Origin: Thiohalorhabdus denitrificans
GTDB lineage: Bacteria; Pseudomonadota; Gammaproteobacteria; Thiohalorhabdales; Thiohalorhabdaceae
Reading direction: 5' to 3'
Length of the DNA stretch: 64,000 nt
NCBI RefSeq assembly: GCF_001399755.1
Contig: NZ_LJCP01000010.1
Span: 496,001-560,000 of the forward strand
Shown here: positions 8,277 to 16,601 of the stretch, one piece after another
How the letters are laid out: the number at the start of each line of letters is the position of its first letter
Numbering within the stretch: the first letter of the stretch is position 1
Made by a program: the position numbers and the translations under genes
Notes under the pieces: model-generated
The model's input: the letters and a program-made list of their open reading frames with translations, nothing else
Databases searched by the model: none
Told to the model about the DNA's origin: nothing

Positions 8277-9589
8277 AAGTAGTAGCCCACGTTGAGGTTC
8301 ACCTGGGTCTCCCAGTCCGCGTCCCCATCTACCCCGAGGGAGCCGTCCCCGCCGAAAAACACCATGTTCCGCCCCTGGATCAGGTCCAGATAGACGAACA
8401 GGGGGCCGGAGCCCACCGCACAGCCGGTGGTGTTGAGGGCGGAATTGCGGGCGTTGTCGGCGTCCTTCGCCAGGATGCTGTAATCGTTGTAGCAGGTCAC
8501 CAGATCGATGTGCGGCCAATCCACCGGCAGGTTGTAGGCCACGTTGGCCACCCCCACCGTGCCCCGCCTGGCCAGCTCGTAGGAGGTGGCCAGGGCGCCT
8601 ACGGTGATGGTGTCCGTGGTGCGGTCCGCCGGGCTCTCCGGATTGAAGGCGTAGCGGAAGCCCTCCAGCTGGAGGTTCCAGCGCCCGCAGCGCAGGTCCA
8701 TGTGCCCCCCGGCCGCCCAGCGGTCGCCGTTGCGCCGCGTTTCGGCGTTGTAGAGCTGCCCGGCCTGGCCCGAGGCGCCCACCTCGATCTCGCAGGGGGT
8801 CTCGGCGCCGAAGGTATAGGCCGCGCGGAGGTTGGCTTGGTTGGTCTCCTGGTTGGGAGAGCCCTCCACCTCCACCACGTCGATGGAATAGCGCTCCAGG
8901 CTGGCGGGGCTGCCCAGCTCGGCGTTCTTGAAGAAGGCCGCCCGCAGGTCCCAGCCCCCTTGCCGGTGCAGGTACTGGACGCCGGCGTCGTAGTCGTCGG
9001 CGAAGCCCATGTAGTAGGGCACCCCGAACCAGTAGTTGTGGGCCGCGTAGGGCAGCAGCCCGAAAGGCACGCGCATGATGCCCCCCCGCGCCGTGCCGGT
9101 CTCCCCCACCTCGACCCCGGCCCAGGCGTGGTGGACGGTGTCCATGTAGGGGTACCAGCGGTACTGGGCGGAGAATTCGATGCCCCCCTCGGTGCCGGAC
9201 ACGTCCAGGCGGAACAGCTCCAGGCCCAGATCGCCCCCACGCTCCCGGGAACCGGGGGAGAACTCCTGCCAGGTGTAGTTCAGCCGCGCGGCGCCGCCGA
9301 TCTCGACAGGGGGCTCCTCGGGCTTCTCGGGCTCCTCGGCCGCCGTCTCCCGGGAGCCCGGAACCAGGGTCTCGAGCGTCTCCAGCTCCCGGCGCAGCTC
9401 TTGCAGGCGCTCCTCCTGGGTCTTCAGCTCCTCCGCCAGCTCCTGCGGCTCGGCCTCGGTGGCGTCTCTCCCTCCCCCTTCCTGGGCCGGGACCGCCGGG
9501 GCCAGCAGGGCCCCGGCCAGAACCCCGACCCCCACCGGCCAACGGCCCCGGGGAGTCGATGGATCGGACCGCCGCCCGCTTACCGGCAT
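8273..9589 (-). CDS. Outer-membrane porin with N-terminal coiled coil
   Basis: 438 residues. After a signal peptide (about 1-36, ending PAVPAQ) comes a predicted coiled coil (about 47-75: EELKTQEERLQELRRELETLE). Then follows a barrel rich in alternating aromatic strands such as QYRWYPYMDTVHHAW and LQLEGFRYAF. It ends NLNVGYYF, with the C-terminal aromatic residue used by the BAM machinery. The coiled coil resembles the periplasmic stalk of trimeric phosphate-selective-porin-like proteins. It overlaps the cyclase gene upstream by 10 bases and the binding-protein gene downstream by 4. The substrate may be what the binding protein takes up. Confidence 0.8.
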   Translation of the reverse strand: MPVSGRRSDPSTPRGRWPVGVGVLAGALLAPAVPAQEGGGRDATEAEPQELAEELKTQEERLQELRRELETLETLVPGSRETAAEEPEKPEEPPVEIGGAARLNYTWQEFSPGSRERGGDLGLELFRLDVSGTEGGIEFSAQYRWYPYMDTVHHAWAGVEVGETGTARGGIMRVPFGLLPYAAHNYWFGVPYYMGFADDYDAGVQYLHRQGGWDLRAAFFKNAELGSPASLERYSIDVVEVEGSPNQETNQANLRAAYTFGAETPCEIEVGASGQAGQLYNAETRRNGDRWAAGGHMDLRCGRWNLQLEGFRYAFNPESPADRTTDTITVGALATSYELARRGTVGVANVAYNLPVDWPHIDLVTCYNDYSILAKDADNARNSALNTTGCAVGSGPLFVYLDLIQGRNMVFFGGDGSLGVDGDADWETQVNLNVGYYF

Positions 9590-10788
9590 ACCCGATTGCG
9601 CCCCTTCCTCTTCGCCCGATAGAGGAGCTGGTCCGCGGCCTGGAGCACATCCCCGGCCCGGTCCGCGCCCCGTCCGGCGAGGCCCACGCTCACGGTCACC
9701 TTCACCTCCCTGCCTCCCCCCTGGCCGCGGTGATCCGGGCCCTGTTTGCCGCCGGAGCGCGCGGGGGTCCGCACCCGAAACCCCGACGCCGCGATCCGCT
9801 GGCGCACCCTGTCCATGATCTCCGCGGCCTCTTCCAGGGATTTGCCGGGAAACAGGACGGTGAACTCCTCGCCCCCGTACCGGAAGGCGCGGCCGCCCCC
9901 TTCCATCCGGCTCAGGTGTCCGGCCACCTTGCGCAACACCTGGTCCCCGACCTGATGTCCATATCTGTCATTGAACTTTTTGAAGTGGTCCACGTCCAGC
10001 ATGGCCACCACCACCCCCGGACCCATGCGCTGGAGCTGCTCCTCCAGGGCCCGCCGCCCGGGGAGGCCAGTGAGCTCGTCCACGAAGGCGAGACGGTAGG
10101 ATTCCTGAACCAGGGAGACGCCGAGGAGCAGGCAGGCCAGGCCCCAGAAGACCACCGTCGTGGCCCCGTCGCCCCCGGTGTGCAGCGGCGGCAGGGTGGC
10201 AGTCAGGGCGCCAAGCAGACCCCCGTCCAGGGGGCTTCCCCGGTACAGCCAGAGCCCCAGCAGGACCACGCCGCCGAGGGCGTAGGCCCCCAGGGATGCC
10301 GGCGCCAGCTCCGTCCCGGGCAGGCTCCCCGGCGCGGTCCAGGGGCCCTGGAGCAGCTCCCCGAGGGCACCCTGGGGGTGGGCCACCGCCCAGGCGAGCA
10401 GCCCGGCCTGGCCCCCGAGCAAGCCCAGCCGAATCAGGCCGCGGGCAGTCCACAGGCCGCGCTCGGGCAGCAGGCCCAGAAGGGCCAGATTGATGGGCAC
10501 CAGCAGGGCCGCTCCCGAGGACAGCACGGTTGCGGCGGGTCCGTACACGGAAAGGCTGGAGAAGGCGCCGTAGGCCGCAAGCAGCACTCCCAGGGCGAGC
10601 GCCACCCGGCCCCGGTGGAACCACAGGGCCATGGCCAGGGCGACGCCCCCAAGGACGAACGGGGCCAAGCGAAGGAAGTCGCGCTGGACACCGGAGACCC
10701 CGGGGTACAGGTCCCGCAGCCAGAGGGCGAGACCGCACAGGGCCCCGAACAGCAGGACCGCTAGGGCTCGGCGGAGGGCGGGGGCCAT
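9580..10788 (-). CDS. Membrane-bound diguanylate cyclase (GGDEF)
   Basis: 402 residues. About eight hydrophobic segments fill residues 1-235. A GGDEF domain follows, opening with [12 protein letters not shown]. The catalytic signature is RYGGEEF, so c-di-GMP synthesis is expected. The stretch before it reads RMEG where the RxxD inhibitory site would be, so feedback inhibition by product is probably lost. There is no recognisable periplasmic sensor domain. ATG at 10788 has GGGAG six bases before it. The 3' end overlaps the porin start by 10 bases, making a cyclase-porin-binding protein transcription unit. Confidence 0.88.
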   Translation of the reverse strand: MAPALRRALAVLLFGALCGLALWLRDLYPGVSGVQRDFLRLAPFVLGGVALAMALWFHRGRVALALGVLLAAYGAFSSLSVYGPAATVLSSGAALLVPINLALLGLLPERGLWTARGLIRLGLLGGQAGLLAWAVAHPQGALGELLQGPWTAPGSLPGTELAPASLGAYALGGVVLLGLWLYRGSPLDGGLLGALTATLPPLHTGGDGATTVVFWGLACLLLGVSLVQESYRLAFVDELTGLPGRRALEEQLQRMGPGVVVAMLDVDHFKKFNDRYGHQVGDQVLRKVAGHLSRMEGGGRAFRYGGEEFTVLFPGKSLEEAAEIMDRVRQRIAASGFRVRTPARSGGKQGPDHRGQGGGREVKVTVSVGLAGRGADRAGDVLQAADQLLYRAKRKGRNRVCR

Positions 10789-11166
10789 CGAGTCTCCCGG
10801 TGGGCGGTGGGGACGAAGAACCCGGAGGCCCAAAGGCTACCACAGGGTGACCGGGAACATGGTCCGGTGTTTGGAGCCCGGGCCAGAGCGGCAGCCGGCC
10901 GTCAACGAGGCCTTCGCCGAGGCCCACGGCCTCGGCCCCGGGGACCGCCTGGGCGCCGTGTCAACGGTCGGCAGCGCCTGCTCGCCGTGTTGGGCGTCAC
11001 TCTGCCTACAGAAGGGCATCTCCCTGAACCGCCCCGGGGGCCTGTCCGAGGATGCGATCCGCCTGGAGGCGGGCACGGAGATAGAGCTAACGAGCTGAGG
11101 GGGGACGGGGGGCTGCCGGGGTGGGTGCGGCCCCGGAGCGAGCCGGGCTCCTGGGGCCTAACGGGA
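10789..11166. other. Intergenic region, 378 bases, no intact gene
   Basis: Between the cyclase start and the zinc-ribbon stop. It holds the permease remnant at 10859-11019. In the same frame as the first half, an open stretch runs to the TGA at 11096-11098. Apart from these I see no structured RNA, terminator or repeat. Confidence 0.5.
10859..11019 (+). pseudogene. Remnant of an FtsX/MacB-like ABC permease
   Basis: The frame beginning at 10859 reads LEPGPERQPAVNEAFAEAHG then LGPGDRLGAV. This resembles the periplasmic core of FtsX-type lipoprotein/antimicrobial permeases, where VNEAFAEAHGLGPGDRL is followed by a VINGR stretch and a VVGVALSPE strand. Here the match continues in another frame from 10961 as NGRQRLLAVLGVTLPTEG. 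Restoring one base between 10960 and 10961 (GTG[A]TC) rejoins both parts. No upstream or downstream portion of the permease survives. I infer decay of an ancestral gene; recognition is from memory of the family. Confidence 0.4.
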
Positions 11167-11301
11167 TCAGGGCAGGTATTCGGTGTGCCCGCAGGCGGGG
11201 CAGACCGGCAGGATGTCTTCATCGTTCTCCAGAACGACCTCCTTGCCGCACTTGCGGCACCAGTATCGACGGGCTCCCGGGCTGGATCCGGACGTGGACA
11301 T
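11167..11301 (-). CDS. Small zinc-ribbon protein (44 residues)
   Basis: Short gene translating to a 44-residue protein with two CxxC knuckles, WCRKCGK and VCPACGHTEY, separated by an acidic stretch. This is a rubredoxin-like or zinc-ribbon fold binding one metal ion. The ATG at 11301 has GGAGG about six bases upstream, and the codon use is like that of its neighbours. The partner or process is unknown. It is divergent from the ETHE1-like gene, which begins 160 bases away; the AT-rich stretch around 11335-11350 probably contains promoter sequence. Confidence 0.75.
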   Translation of the reverse strand: MSTSGSSPGARRYWCRKCGKEVVLENDEDILPVCPACGHTEYLP

Positions 11302-11461
11302 TGCTTCCTCCCCCAAAAGGTGGCAGCCGTTTTCACACAAAAAATTTATGGCCTTTTCCGCCCTGGGTCAATGCCGGTCCTTCGCCTCCTGTTGCCCGGG
11401 AACGGAAAGGGCCTGGTAACGGCCCCACTATATGGACCCGCAATCATCGCAAGGACGCGCC

Positions 11462-12211
11462 ATGATCTTCCGTCAGCTCTTCGAGGATATATCCAGCACC
11501 TACACCTACCTGCTCGGCAGCCAGGAAACGGGGCGGGCCGTTCTGGTGGACCCGGTACTGCCCACCTGGCAGCGGGACCTGGAGGTTATCCGGGACCTGG
11601 GCCTCCGGCTGGCGTACACCCTGGAGACCCATGTGCACGCCGACCACATCACCTCGGCCCGCATGCTCCAGCAGGAGGCGGGCAGCCGCATCGCCGGGCC
11701 GTCCCTGGACGGCCTGCCCTGCACCGAGGTGGGCGTCGACGAGGACCATCCCCTGGTGGTGGAGGACATCCGCGTGGAGGCCCTGCACACCCCAGGGCAC
11801 ACGGATAACCATATGGCCTACGTGGTGGGGGAACGGGCGCTGACCGGGGACGCCCTGCTGATCGACGGCTGCGGGCGCACGGACTTCCAGAACGGCGACG
11901 CCTCCACCCTCTACCACAGCATCCACGACAAGCTGTTCACGTTGGCCGATGACACTTTGGTCCACCCCGGCCACGACTACCACGGCCGGTGGGTATCCAC
12001 CATCGGGCAGGAGAAGGGCCGCAACCCGCGTCTTGGCCAGGGCAAGAGCGAGGCGGAGTTCCTGGAGATCATGAACAACCTCAACCTAGCCTACCCCAAA
12101 TTCATCGATCACGCCGTCCCCGGCAACCAGGGATGCGGGGAGTGTCCGCCGGACATTCCGGCGCATCTGCGGGAGTATTGCGGGGACATGGAGCATAGCC
12201 CGCAGGGCTGA
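11462..12211 (+). CDS. ETHE1-like persulfide dioxygenase (MBL fold)
   Basis: 249 residues. Iron/metal motif THVHADHITS near residue 59, HTPGHTDNHMAY further on, the later acidic ligand in LTGDALLIDGCGRTDFQNGD, and the final His in VHPGHDYHG. GCGRTDFQ is characteristic of the sulfur dioxygenase group that oxidises glutathione persulfide to sulfite in the cytosol. The C-terminus has two further cysteines (GCGECPPD). The ATG at 11462 is preferred over an upstream in-frame ATG at 11432 because the family begins MIFRQLF. Together with the MBL-rhodanese gene it suggests sulfide or sulfane-sulfur handling. Confidence 0.88.
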   Translation: MIFRQLFEDISSTYTYLLGSQETGRAVLVDPVLPTWQRDLEVIRDLGLRLAYTLETHVHADHITSARMLQQEAGSRIAGPSLDGLPCTEVGVDEDHPLVVEDIRVEALHTPGHTDNHMAYVVGERALTGDALLIDGCGRTDFQNGDASTLYHSIHDKLFTLADDTLVHPGHDYHGRWVSTIGQEKGRNPRLGQGKSEAEFLEIMNNLNLAYPKFIDHAVPGNQGCGECPPDIPAHLREYCGDMEHSPQG

Positions 12212-12244
12212 CCCCCGGAGGACACCCCCCCGGTTCCTTCCGCC

Positions 12245-13474
12245 CTATCCCTCGGGGGCGCCCGGGGGATGGCCCGTCCGTTTCGCCCGCAGCCGCGCCA
12301 GCCGTCGGTCCCCTTCCGGGGTCCCCGCCAACGGCGCCGCCCAACCCAGCGCCTTCCCCGCATCGCGGGCGATATGCTCCCAGTACTTGGCCAGGCGCTC
12401 CCGGGAATCCCGGCAGCCCCGCACCGCCAGGGCCTCCCAGATCGCCAGCGCCGCCGGCCATTCCTCCCGGCGGCGGTAAAGCCGCGCCAGCTCGCGCAGG
12501 CCCTCGGCGTCGAGGTGCTCCCGGTTGGCCGCCAGCACCTCCCGGGCCCGCGCCTCCTGCCCACACCGGAAATGGGCCCGGGCTGCGCCCAGCACATCGC
12601 CGCCCCACGGCGCGGGCTCGGCGTGGATGCGGTCCAGCACGGGCACCAGGGCGGACAGGGCCATCAGGTCGCGCTCGTTGTGGCGCACCACCGCCGGCAG
12701 GCGCCCCGCGTCGCCGGCCTGGAGGAAGTCGAACCAGGCCTGGGGCGCCTCGGCTCCGGGCAGGTCGTCGGGCCGGCTCACGCCGAGCAGCCGCTCCTCG
12801 GCGGTGGCCAGGCGGCAGTCGGGGAAACGGCGGCCGAACAGCCGGCGGAAGGGGTAGAGCAGGTCCAGGTGGTCGCGCCCGGCCAGGGGGTCAGGGCGGC
12901 CGCTCATACGGCAGCGGGTGGTGAGCAGGGGCACATCGAAGCGCTTGCCGTTGAAGGTGACCAGGTGGTCCCCCTCGCCCACCCAATCGGCCACCGCCGC
13001 CAGCAGGGCCGCCTCGCCGCCGAAGCGGGTGAGCAGGAGCTGGCGCTGGGCCAGGGCGTCCCCCTGGATGCGGGCCAACCCCACCAGGAAGGCCACCGTG
13101 CCGGTGCCGCCGGCCAGGCCGGTGGTCTCCGTGTCCAGGAACACCGCCCGCTCCGGCGCCAGGCCGGCCGCCTCCGGCAATGCTTCCGGGGCCCGTTCGG
13201 CATTGGCAAGCTCCGCACCCTCATAGCCCTCGGCCAGGGGCAGACGCCGGTCGCGCACCAGCACCCCCTCGGCCAGGGACTCGGCGCCGATGCGCTCGGC
13301 CAGATCCTCGGGGCCCAGGTCCTCCCGGGGCGGGCGACGGGCGCCGCCGACGCGCTGCACCCGCTCGGCCAGGCTGGGGCCGGCGGGCTCCGCGCCGGCA
13401 TCCGGCGCAGGGCAATCCGGCCGCTGGCCGGTCTGCCGCCGCAGGTCGGCGAGGCGGCCCTTCAGGCGGCTCAC
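12245..13474 (-). CDS. mrfB: RNase H-like exonuclease, MrfB/YprB family
   Basis: 409 residues. The DEDD-type exonuclease core is visible: AVFLDTETTGLAGGTGTVAF (first acidic pair), VTFNGKRFDVPLL (second) and RHNERDLMALSAL (last). After residue about 320 come short helical repeats resembling TPR units (LRELARLYRRREEWPAALAI), as in B. subtilis MrfB. The start is GTG at 13474, overlapping the helicase stop as GTGA. In B. subtilis MrfA and MrfB act together in repair of mitomycin C damage outside UvrABC. The same two-gene unit here, beside lexA, supports a repair role. Confidence 0.82.
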   Translation of the reverse strand: MSRLKGRLADLRRQTGQRPDCPAPDAGAEPAGPSLAERVQRVGGARRPPREDLGPEDLAERIGAESLAEGVLVRDRRLPLAEGYEGAELANAERAPEALPEAAGLAPERAVFLDTETTGLAGGTGTVAFLVGLARIQGDALAQRQLLLTRFGGEAALLAAVADWVGEGDHLVTFNGKRFDVPLLTTRCRMSGRPDPLAGRDHLDLLYPFRRLFGRRFPDCRLATAEERLLGVSRPDDLPGAEAPQAWFDFLQAGDAGRLPAVVRHNERDLMALSALVPVLDRIHAEPAPWGGDVLGAARAHFRCGQEARAREVLAANREHLDAEGLRELARLYRRREEWPAALAIWEALAVRGCRDSRERLAKYWEHIARDAGKALGWAAPLAGTPEGDRRLARLRAKRTGHPPGAPEG

Positions 13475-15933
13475 GGCTCCGCCCCTCCGCCCAGCAACTC
13501 CAACACACGCGCCGCCGCCCCCTTGGGCGAGAAGCCCCGCTCGGCATCGGAGGCCAGGATGGGCCCCAGGCAGGCGGGACAGCCGTGGGCGCAGTCGCAG
13601 GCCGCCACCAGCTCGCGGGCCTGGGTCACCACCGCCTGGCGCTGGTCGTACAGCGGCGCGGACAGGCCCACGCCGCCGGGGTAGTTGTCGTAGAGGAACA
13701 GGGCGGGCACGAAGCGGCCCTGGGCCTCCGGATCGCCGCTTCGCGTCGCCCCGAGGTCTTTTGTTTCCGGCGAAACTGAGCCGGGGGCAGCCTCGCTGCC
13801 GTCGAAGTGCTTGATCTGGCCGCGGCCGCTCGCGCCCACGGTGGCGAACCACTCGGCGTCGCCGTCGCCCACCGCCCGGCCCAGGTCGCCCGGCTCGCAC
13901 ATGGCGCGCAGGGCCGCCACGTGGTGCAGGGCGTAGGCGGCGCCCAGGAAGCCGTCCAGGGCCTGCTGGCGGCTGGGGAAGTTGGCCTCCAGGACGCCGG
14001 CGCCGAGCTGCCACCACACGGCGGTGGTGTGCATCTCCTGATCCGGCAGGCTGATGTCGCCGAAGCCGATGTTCTCGTGGGTGTAGTAGCGGATCTTCTT
14101 GTAGCCGGCGATGCGCCGCACCAGGTGGACCTCGCCGTTGGCGGCCTCGCCGCTGCCCTGCCCCGCCCGCTCGAAGGCCTCCAGGATCTTCAGGCGGATG
14201 TAGTCGATGGCGTCAGTGTAGTAGTCCGCCTTGGTCCGGCGCACGAAGGCCTTGCGTCCCTCCCAGTCCAGGGTCTCCACCTGGTAGGGCTGGGCCTGGA
14301 TCATGTAGATGGCGCCCTCGTAGATGGTCATGGGGGCGCTGGCGTAGTCCACCTCGGCGACGATGGTCTGGCCGCCGTCCGTGACGTCCACCACCACGAA
14401 GTTGCCCTCCGCCACCGAGCGCAGGCTGACGCTGTTGGCCGGGTAGCTGTCCGCAACCCAGTGCCAGCGGTCGCCCTCGCCGTGGACGATGCCCTCCTCC
14501 GCCAGGTAGGCCAGCATCTCGCCGAGGTCCTCACCGCCGAAGGACTCGCCCTCCCGGAAAGGCAGCTCGAAGGCGGCGCAGCGCACGTGGTCGAGCAGGA
14601 TCAGGAGCTGGTCGGGGTCGATGCGGGCGTGCTCGGGCGAGGCGCCCAGGAAGAAGTCGGGATTGCGGATGACGTACTGGTCCAGGGGCAGACTGGAGGC
14701 CACCACCACCCCCAGGGCGGCCCGCTCCCGCCGCCCCGCCCGGCCCAGGCGCTGCCAGGTGGCGGCGATGGTGCCGGGGTAGCCGTTCAGCACCGCCACA
14801 TCCAGGGCGCCGATGTCCACGCCCAGCTCCAGGGCGGAGGTGGCCACCACGCAGTGGATGTCGCCCTCCCGCAGCCGCTTCTCGGTGGCCCGGCGCTCCG
14901 TGGGCAGATAGCCGCCGCGGTAGGCCGCCACCTTCTCCGGTTTGCGCGGGTCGCTGTCGAAAACCTCCTTCAGGTACTTGGTGAGCACCTCCACCATGAG
15001 CCGCGAGCGGGCGAACAGGATGCTCTTCAGACCGGCGCGCACGGCGGTGCGCACGATGCGGGTGGCCTGGGAGCGCGCCGAAGCGCGCAGGCCCAGGTCG
15101 GCGTTGACCACCGGCGGGTTCCACAGCAGCAGGTGCTTCTCCCCGGCGGGTGCACCGCTTTCGGTGATGGCCGCCACCTCGTCCTCCACGAGCTGCTCCG
15201 CCAGCTCCTGCGGGTTGGCGATGGTGGCCGAGGAGAGGATGAACACCGGGTTGGTGCCGTAGAAGCGGCAGATCCTCCGAAGTCGGCGCAGGACGTTGGC
15301 CATGTGGGCGCCGAACACGCCGCGGTAGGTGTGGGTCTCGTCGATGACCACGTAGCGCAGGTTCTCGAAGAACTGCGCCCATTTGGTGTGGTGCGGCAGC
15401 ACACCCTGGTGGAGCATGTCGGGGTTGGAGACGACGATGTCGCCGCGGGTGCGCACCGCCTTGCGGGCGTCCCCCGGCGTATCGCCGTCGAAGGTGAAGG
15501 CGCGCACGCCCAGCTCGCCGACCTGGTTCAGCTCGGTCAGCTCGGCCACCTGGTCCTGGGACAGGGCCTTGGTGGGGAACAGGTAGAGGGCCTTGGCCTC
15601 CACGGTGAGCACGTCCTGGAGCACGGGCAGGTTGTAGCACAGGGTCTTGCCCGAGGCCGTGGGCGTCACCACCACGGTATGCTGGCCGGCGCGCACCCGG
15701 TCCCAGGCCGCCCGCTGGTGGCTGTACAGCCGGGTCACGCCCCGGGCGCGCAGGGCTGCCGCCAGGCGGGGGTCCAGCTCGCCGGGGAAATCGGCGTAGT
15801 CGCCCTCGCGAGCGGGGATGACCCGCTGGCCGGTAATGCGGCCACGGTATTTGGCCATGAGGCGCTCGGCGAGCCGAGCCACAGGGTCGGCGTCGGCGAC
15901 GTCCAGGGGGCGGTTGTCCAGGCTTTGGCTCAC
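13471..15933 (-). CDS. mrfA: DEAD/DEAH-box helicase MrfA/YprA family
   Basis: 820 residues. Helicase motifs in order: TPTASGKTLCYN (Walker A), TKALSQDQ, VIDETHTYRG (motif II, DETH), LSSATIANP (motif III), then VVATSALELGVDIGALD and QRLGRAGRRE (motif VI). The C-terminal half is the DUF1998-type region ending in a four-cysteine cluster, CDCAHGCPACLGP near residue 785, as in MrfA. The start is annotated at GTG 15933, only six bases from the SOS-type box. It has no clear ribosome site, so a start at the internal ATG 15852 is possible. Upstream partner of mrfB and divergent from lexA. Confidence 0.88.
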   Translation of the reverse strand: MSQSLDNRPLDVADADPVARLAERLMAKYRGRITGQRVIPAREGDYADFPGELDPRLAAALRARGVTRLYSHQRAAWDRVRAGQHTVVVTPTASGKTLCYNLPVLQDVLTVEAKALYLFPTKALSQDQVAELTELNQVGELGVRAFTFDGDTPGDARKAVRTRGDIVVSNPDMLHQGVLPHHTKWAQFFENLRYVVIDETHTYRGVFGAHMANVLRRLRRICRFYGTNPVFILSSATIANPQELAEQLVEDEVAAITESGAPAGEKHLLLWNPPVVNADLGLRASARSQATRIVRTAVRAGLKSILFARSRLMVEVLTKYLKEVFDSDPRKPEKVAAYRGGYLPTERRATEKRLREGDIHCVVATSALELGVDIGALDVAVLNGYPGTIAATWQRLGRAGRRERAALGVVVASSLPLDQYVIRNPDFFLGASPEHARIDPDQLLILLDHVRCAAFELPFREGESFGGEDLGEMLAYLAEEGIVHGEGDRWHWVADSYPANSVSLRSVAEGNFVVVDVTDGGQTIVAEVDYASAPMTIYEGAIYMIQAQPYQVETLDWEGRKAFVRRTKADYYTDAIDYIRLKILEAFERAGQGSGEAANGEVHLVRRIAGYKKIRYYTHENIGFGDISLPDQEMHTTAVWWQLGAGVLEANFPSRQQALDGFLGAAYALHHVAALRAMCEPGDLGRAVGDGDAEWFATVGASGRGQIKHFDGSEAAPGSVSPETKDLGATRSGDPEAQGRFVPALFLYDNYPGGVGLSAPLYDQRQAVVTQARELVAACDCAHGCPACLGPILASDAERGFSPKGAAARVLELLGGGAEP

Positions 15934-15938
15934 GAGGT

Positions 15939-15953
15939 GTTCTCTATATGTTC
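15939..15953. promoter_or_regulatory. Putative LexA (SOS) box, GTTC-N7-GTTC
   Basis: The gap between mrfA and lexA contains the direct repeat GTTC TCTATAT GTTC. A direct repeat of GTTC with a 7-base spacer is the LexA operator form described for Alphaproteobacteria; the E. coli form is an inverted CTGT-N8-ACAG, which is absent here. Its position would let LexA control both itself and mrfAB. The assignment rests on spacing and context only. Confidence 0.6.
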
Positions 15954-15998
15954 TCCGTATGCGATACTAGCCGACAAACCCATCCAGGGACAAGCGCC

Positions 15999-16601
15999 AT
16001 GGACATCCCGCTGACCCGTCGGCAACGCGAGATCTACGAGTACCTTCAGGCCCACGCCGACGAGCCGCCGCCCAGCCTGGACGAGCTGGCTCGGGCCCTC
16101 GGCATGCGCTCGCGGGGCTCCCTGCACCGTCACATCCAAGCCCTGGTGGATGCGGGGCTGGTGGAGCCCATGGACGGCAAGAAGCGGGGCGTGCGCCTGA
16201 TCCCCGTCGAGAGCGACAACGACGACGAGCTGCCGCTCCTGGGCCGGATCGCCGCCGGCCAGCCCATCGCCGCCCTGCCCCAACCGGAGACCTTCGAGGT
16301 CCCCACCCAGCTACGGCGCGACCGGCCGTGCTACGTGCTGGAGGTGGACGGCGACTCCATGATCGACGAGGGCATCTTCGACGGCGACTGGGTGGTGGTG
16401 GAGCAGCGCGACCGTGCCGACAACGGCGAGCTGGTGGTGGCCCTGATCAATGGCGAGGAGGCCACTCTAAAACGCATCGAGCAGCGGCCGGACCGGGTGA
16501 TCCTCCACCCCGCCAACGCCGACCACGCCCCGCAGGAATACGCCCCCGAGCAGGTGGAGATCCAGGGGGTGGTGGTCAGCCAGATGCGGCGCTACTTCTG
16601 A
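15999..16601 (+). CDS. lexA: SOS repressor LexA
   Basis: 200 residues. The N-terminal winged helix-turn-helix (LTRRQREIYEYLQAHA, then SLDELARALGMRSRGSLHRH) is followed by the self-cleavage region with Ala-Gly in GRIAAGQPIAA. The catalytic Ser lies in VDGDSMIDEGI and the Lys in EEATLKRIEQ. It represses DNA-damage genes until RecA filaments stimulate cleavage. The recognition helix (RSRGSLHRHIQAL) differs from E. coli LexA, consistent with a different operator. Start ATG 15999, with AGGGA upstream. The gene end overlaps the convergent small membrane gene by 10 bases. Confidence 0.95.
   Translation: MDIPLTRRQREIYEYLQAHADEPPPSLDELARALGMRSRGSLHRHIQALVDAGLVEPMDGKKRGVRLIPVESDNDDELPLLGRIAAGQPIAALPQPETFEVPTQLRRDRPCYVLEVDGDSMIDEGIFDGDWVVVEQRDRADNGELVVALINGEEATLKRIEQRPDRVILHPANADHAPQEYAPEQVEIQGVVVSQMRRYF

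Noticed and set aside
7122-9650. 842-codon minus-strand frame reading through the porin into the binding protein
   Set aside because: The part upstream of 8276 is the porin gene in a different frame; the signal peptide marks the real start of the binding protein.
10819-11808. Plus-strand frame over the zinc-ribbon gene and the ETHE1-like gene start
   Set aside because: Pro/Gly/Arg-rich translation overlapping two better-supported genes; only a short part near 10961-11019 resembles a protein family, explained as a remnant.
13807-16014. Open plus-strand frame of 735 codons across mrfA
   Set aside because: Composition is low-complexity and it covers the helicase on the other strand and the SOS box; no domain seen.
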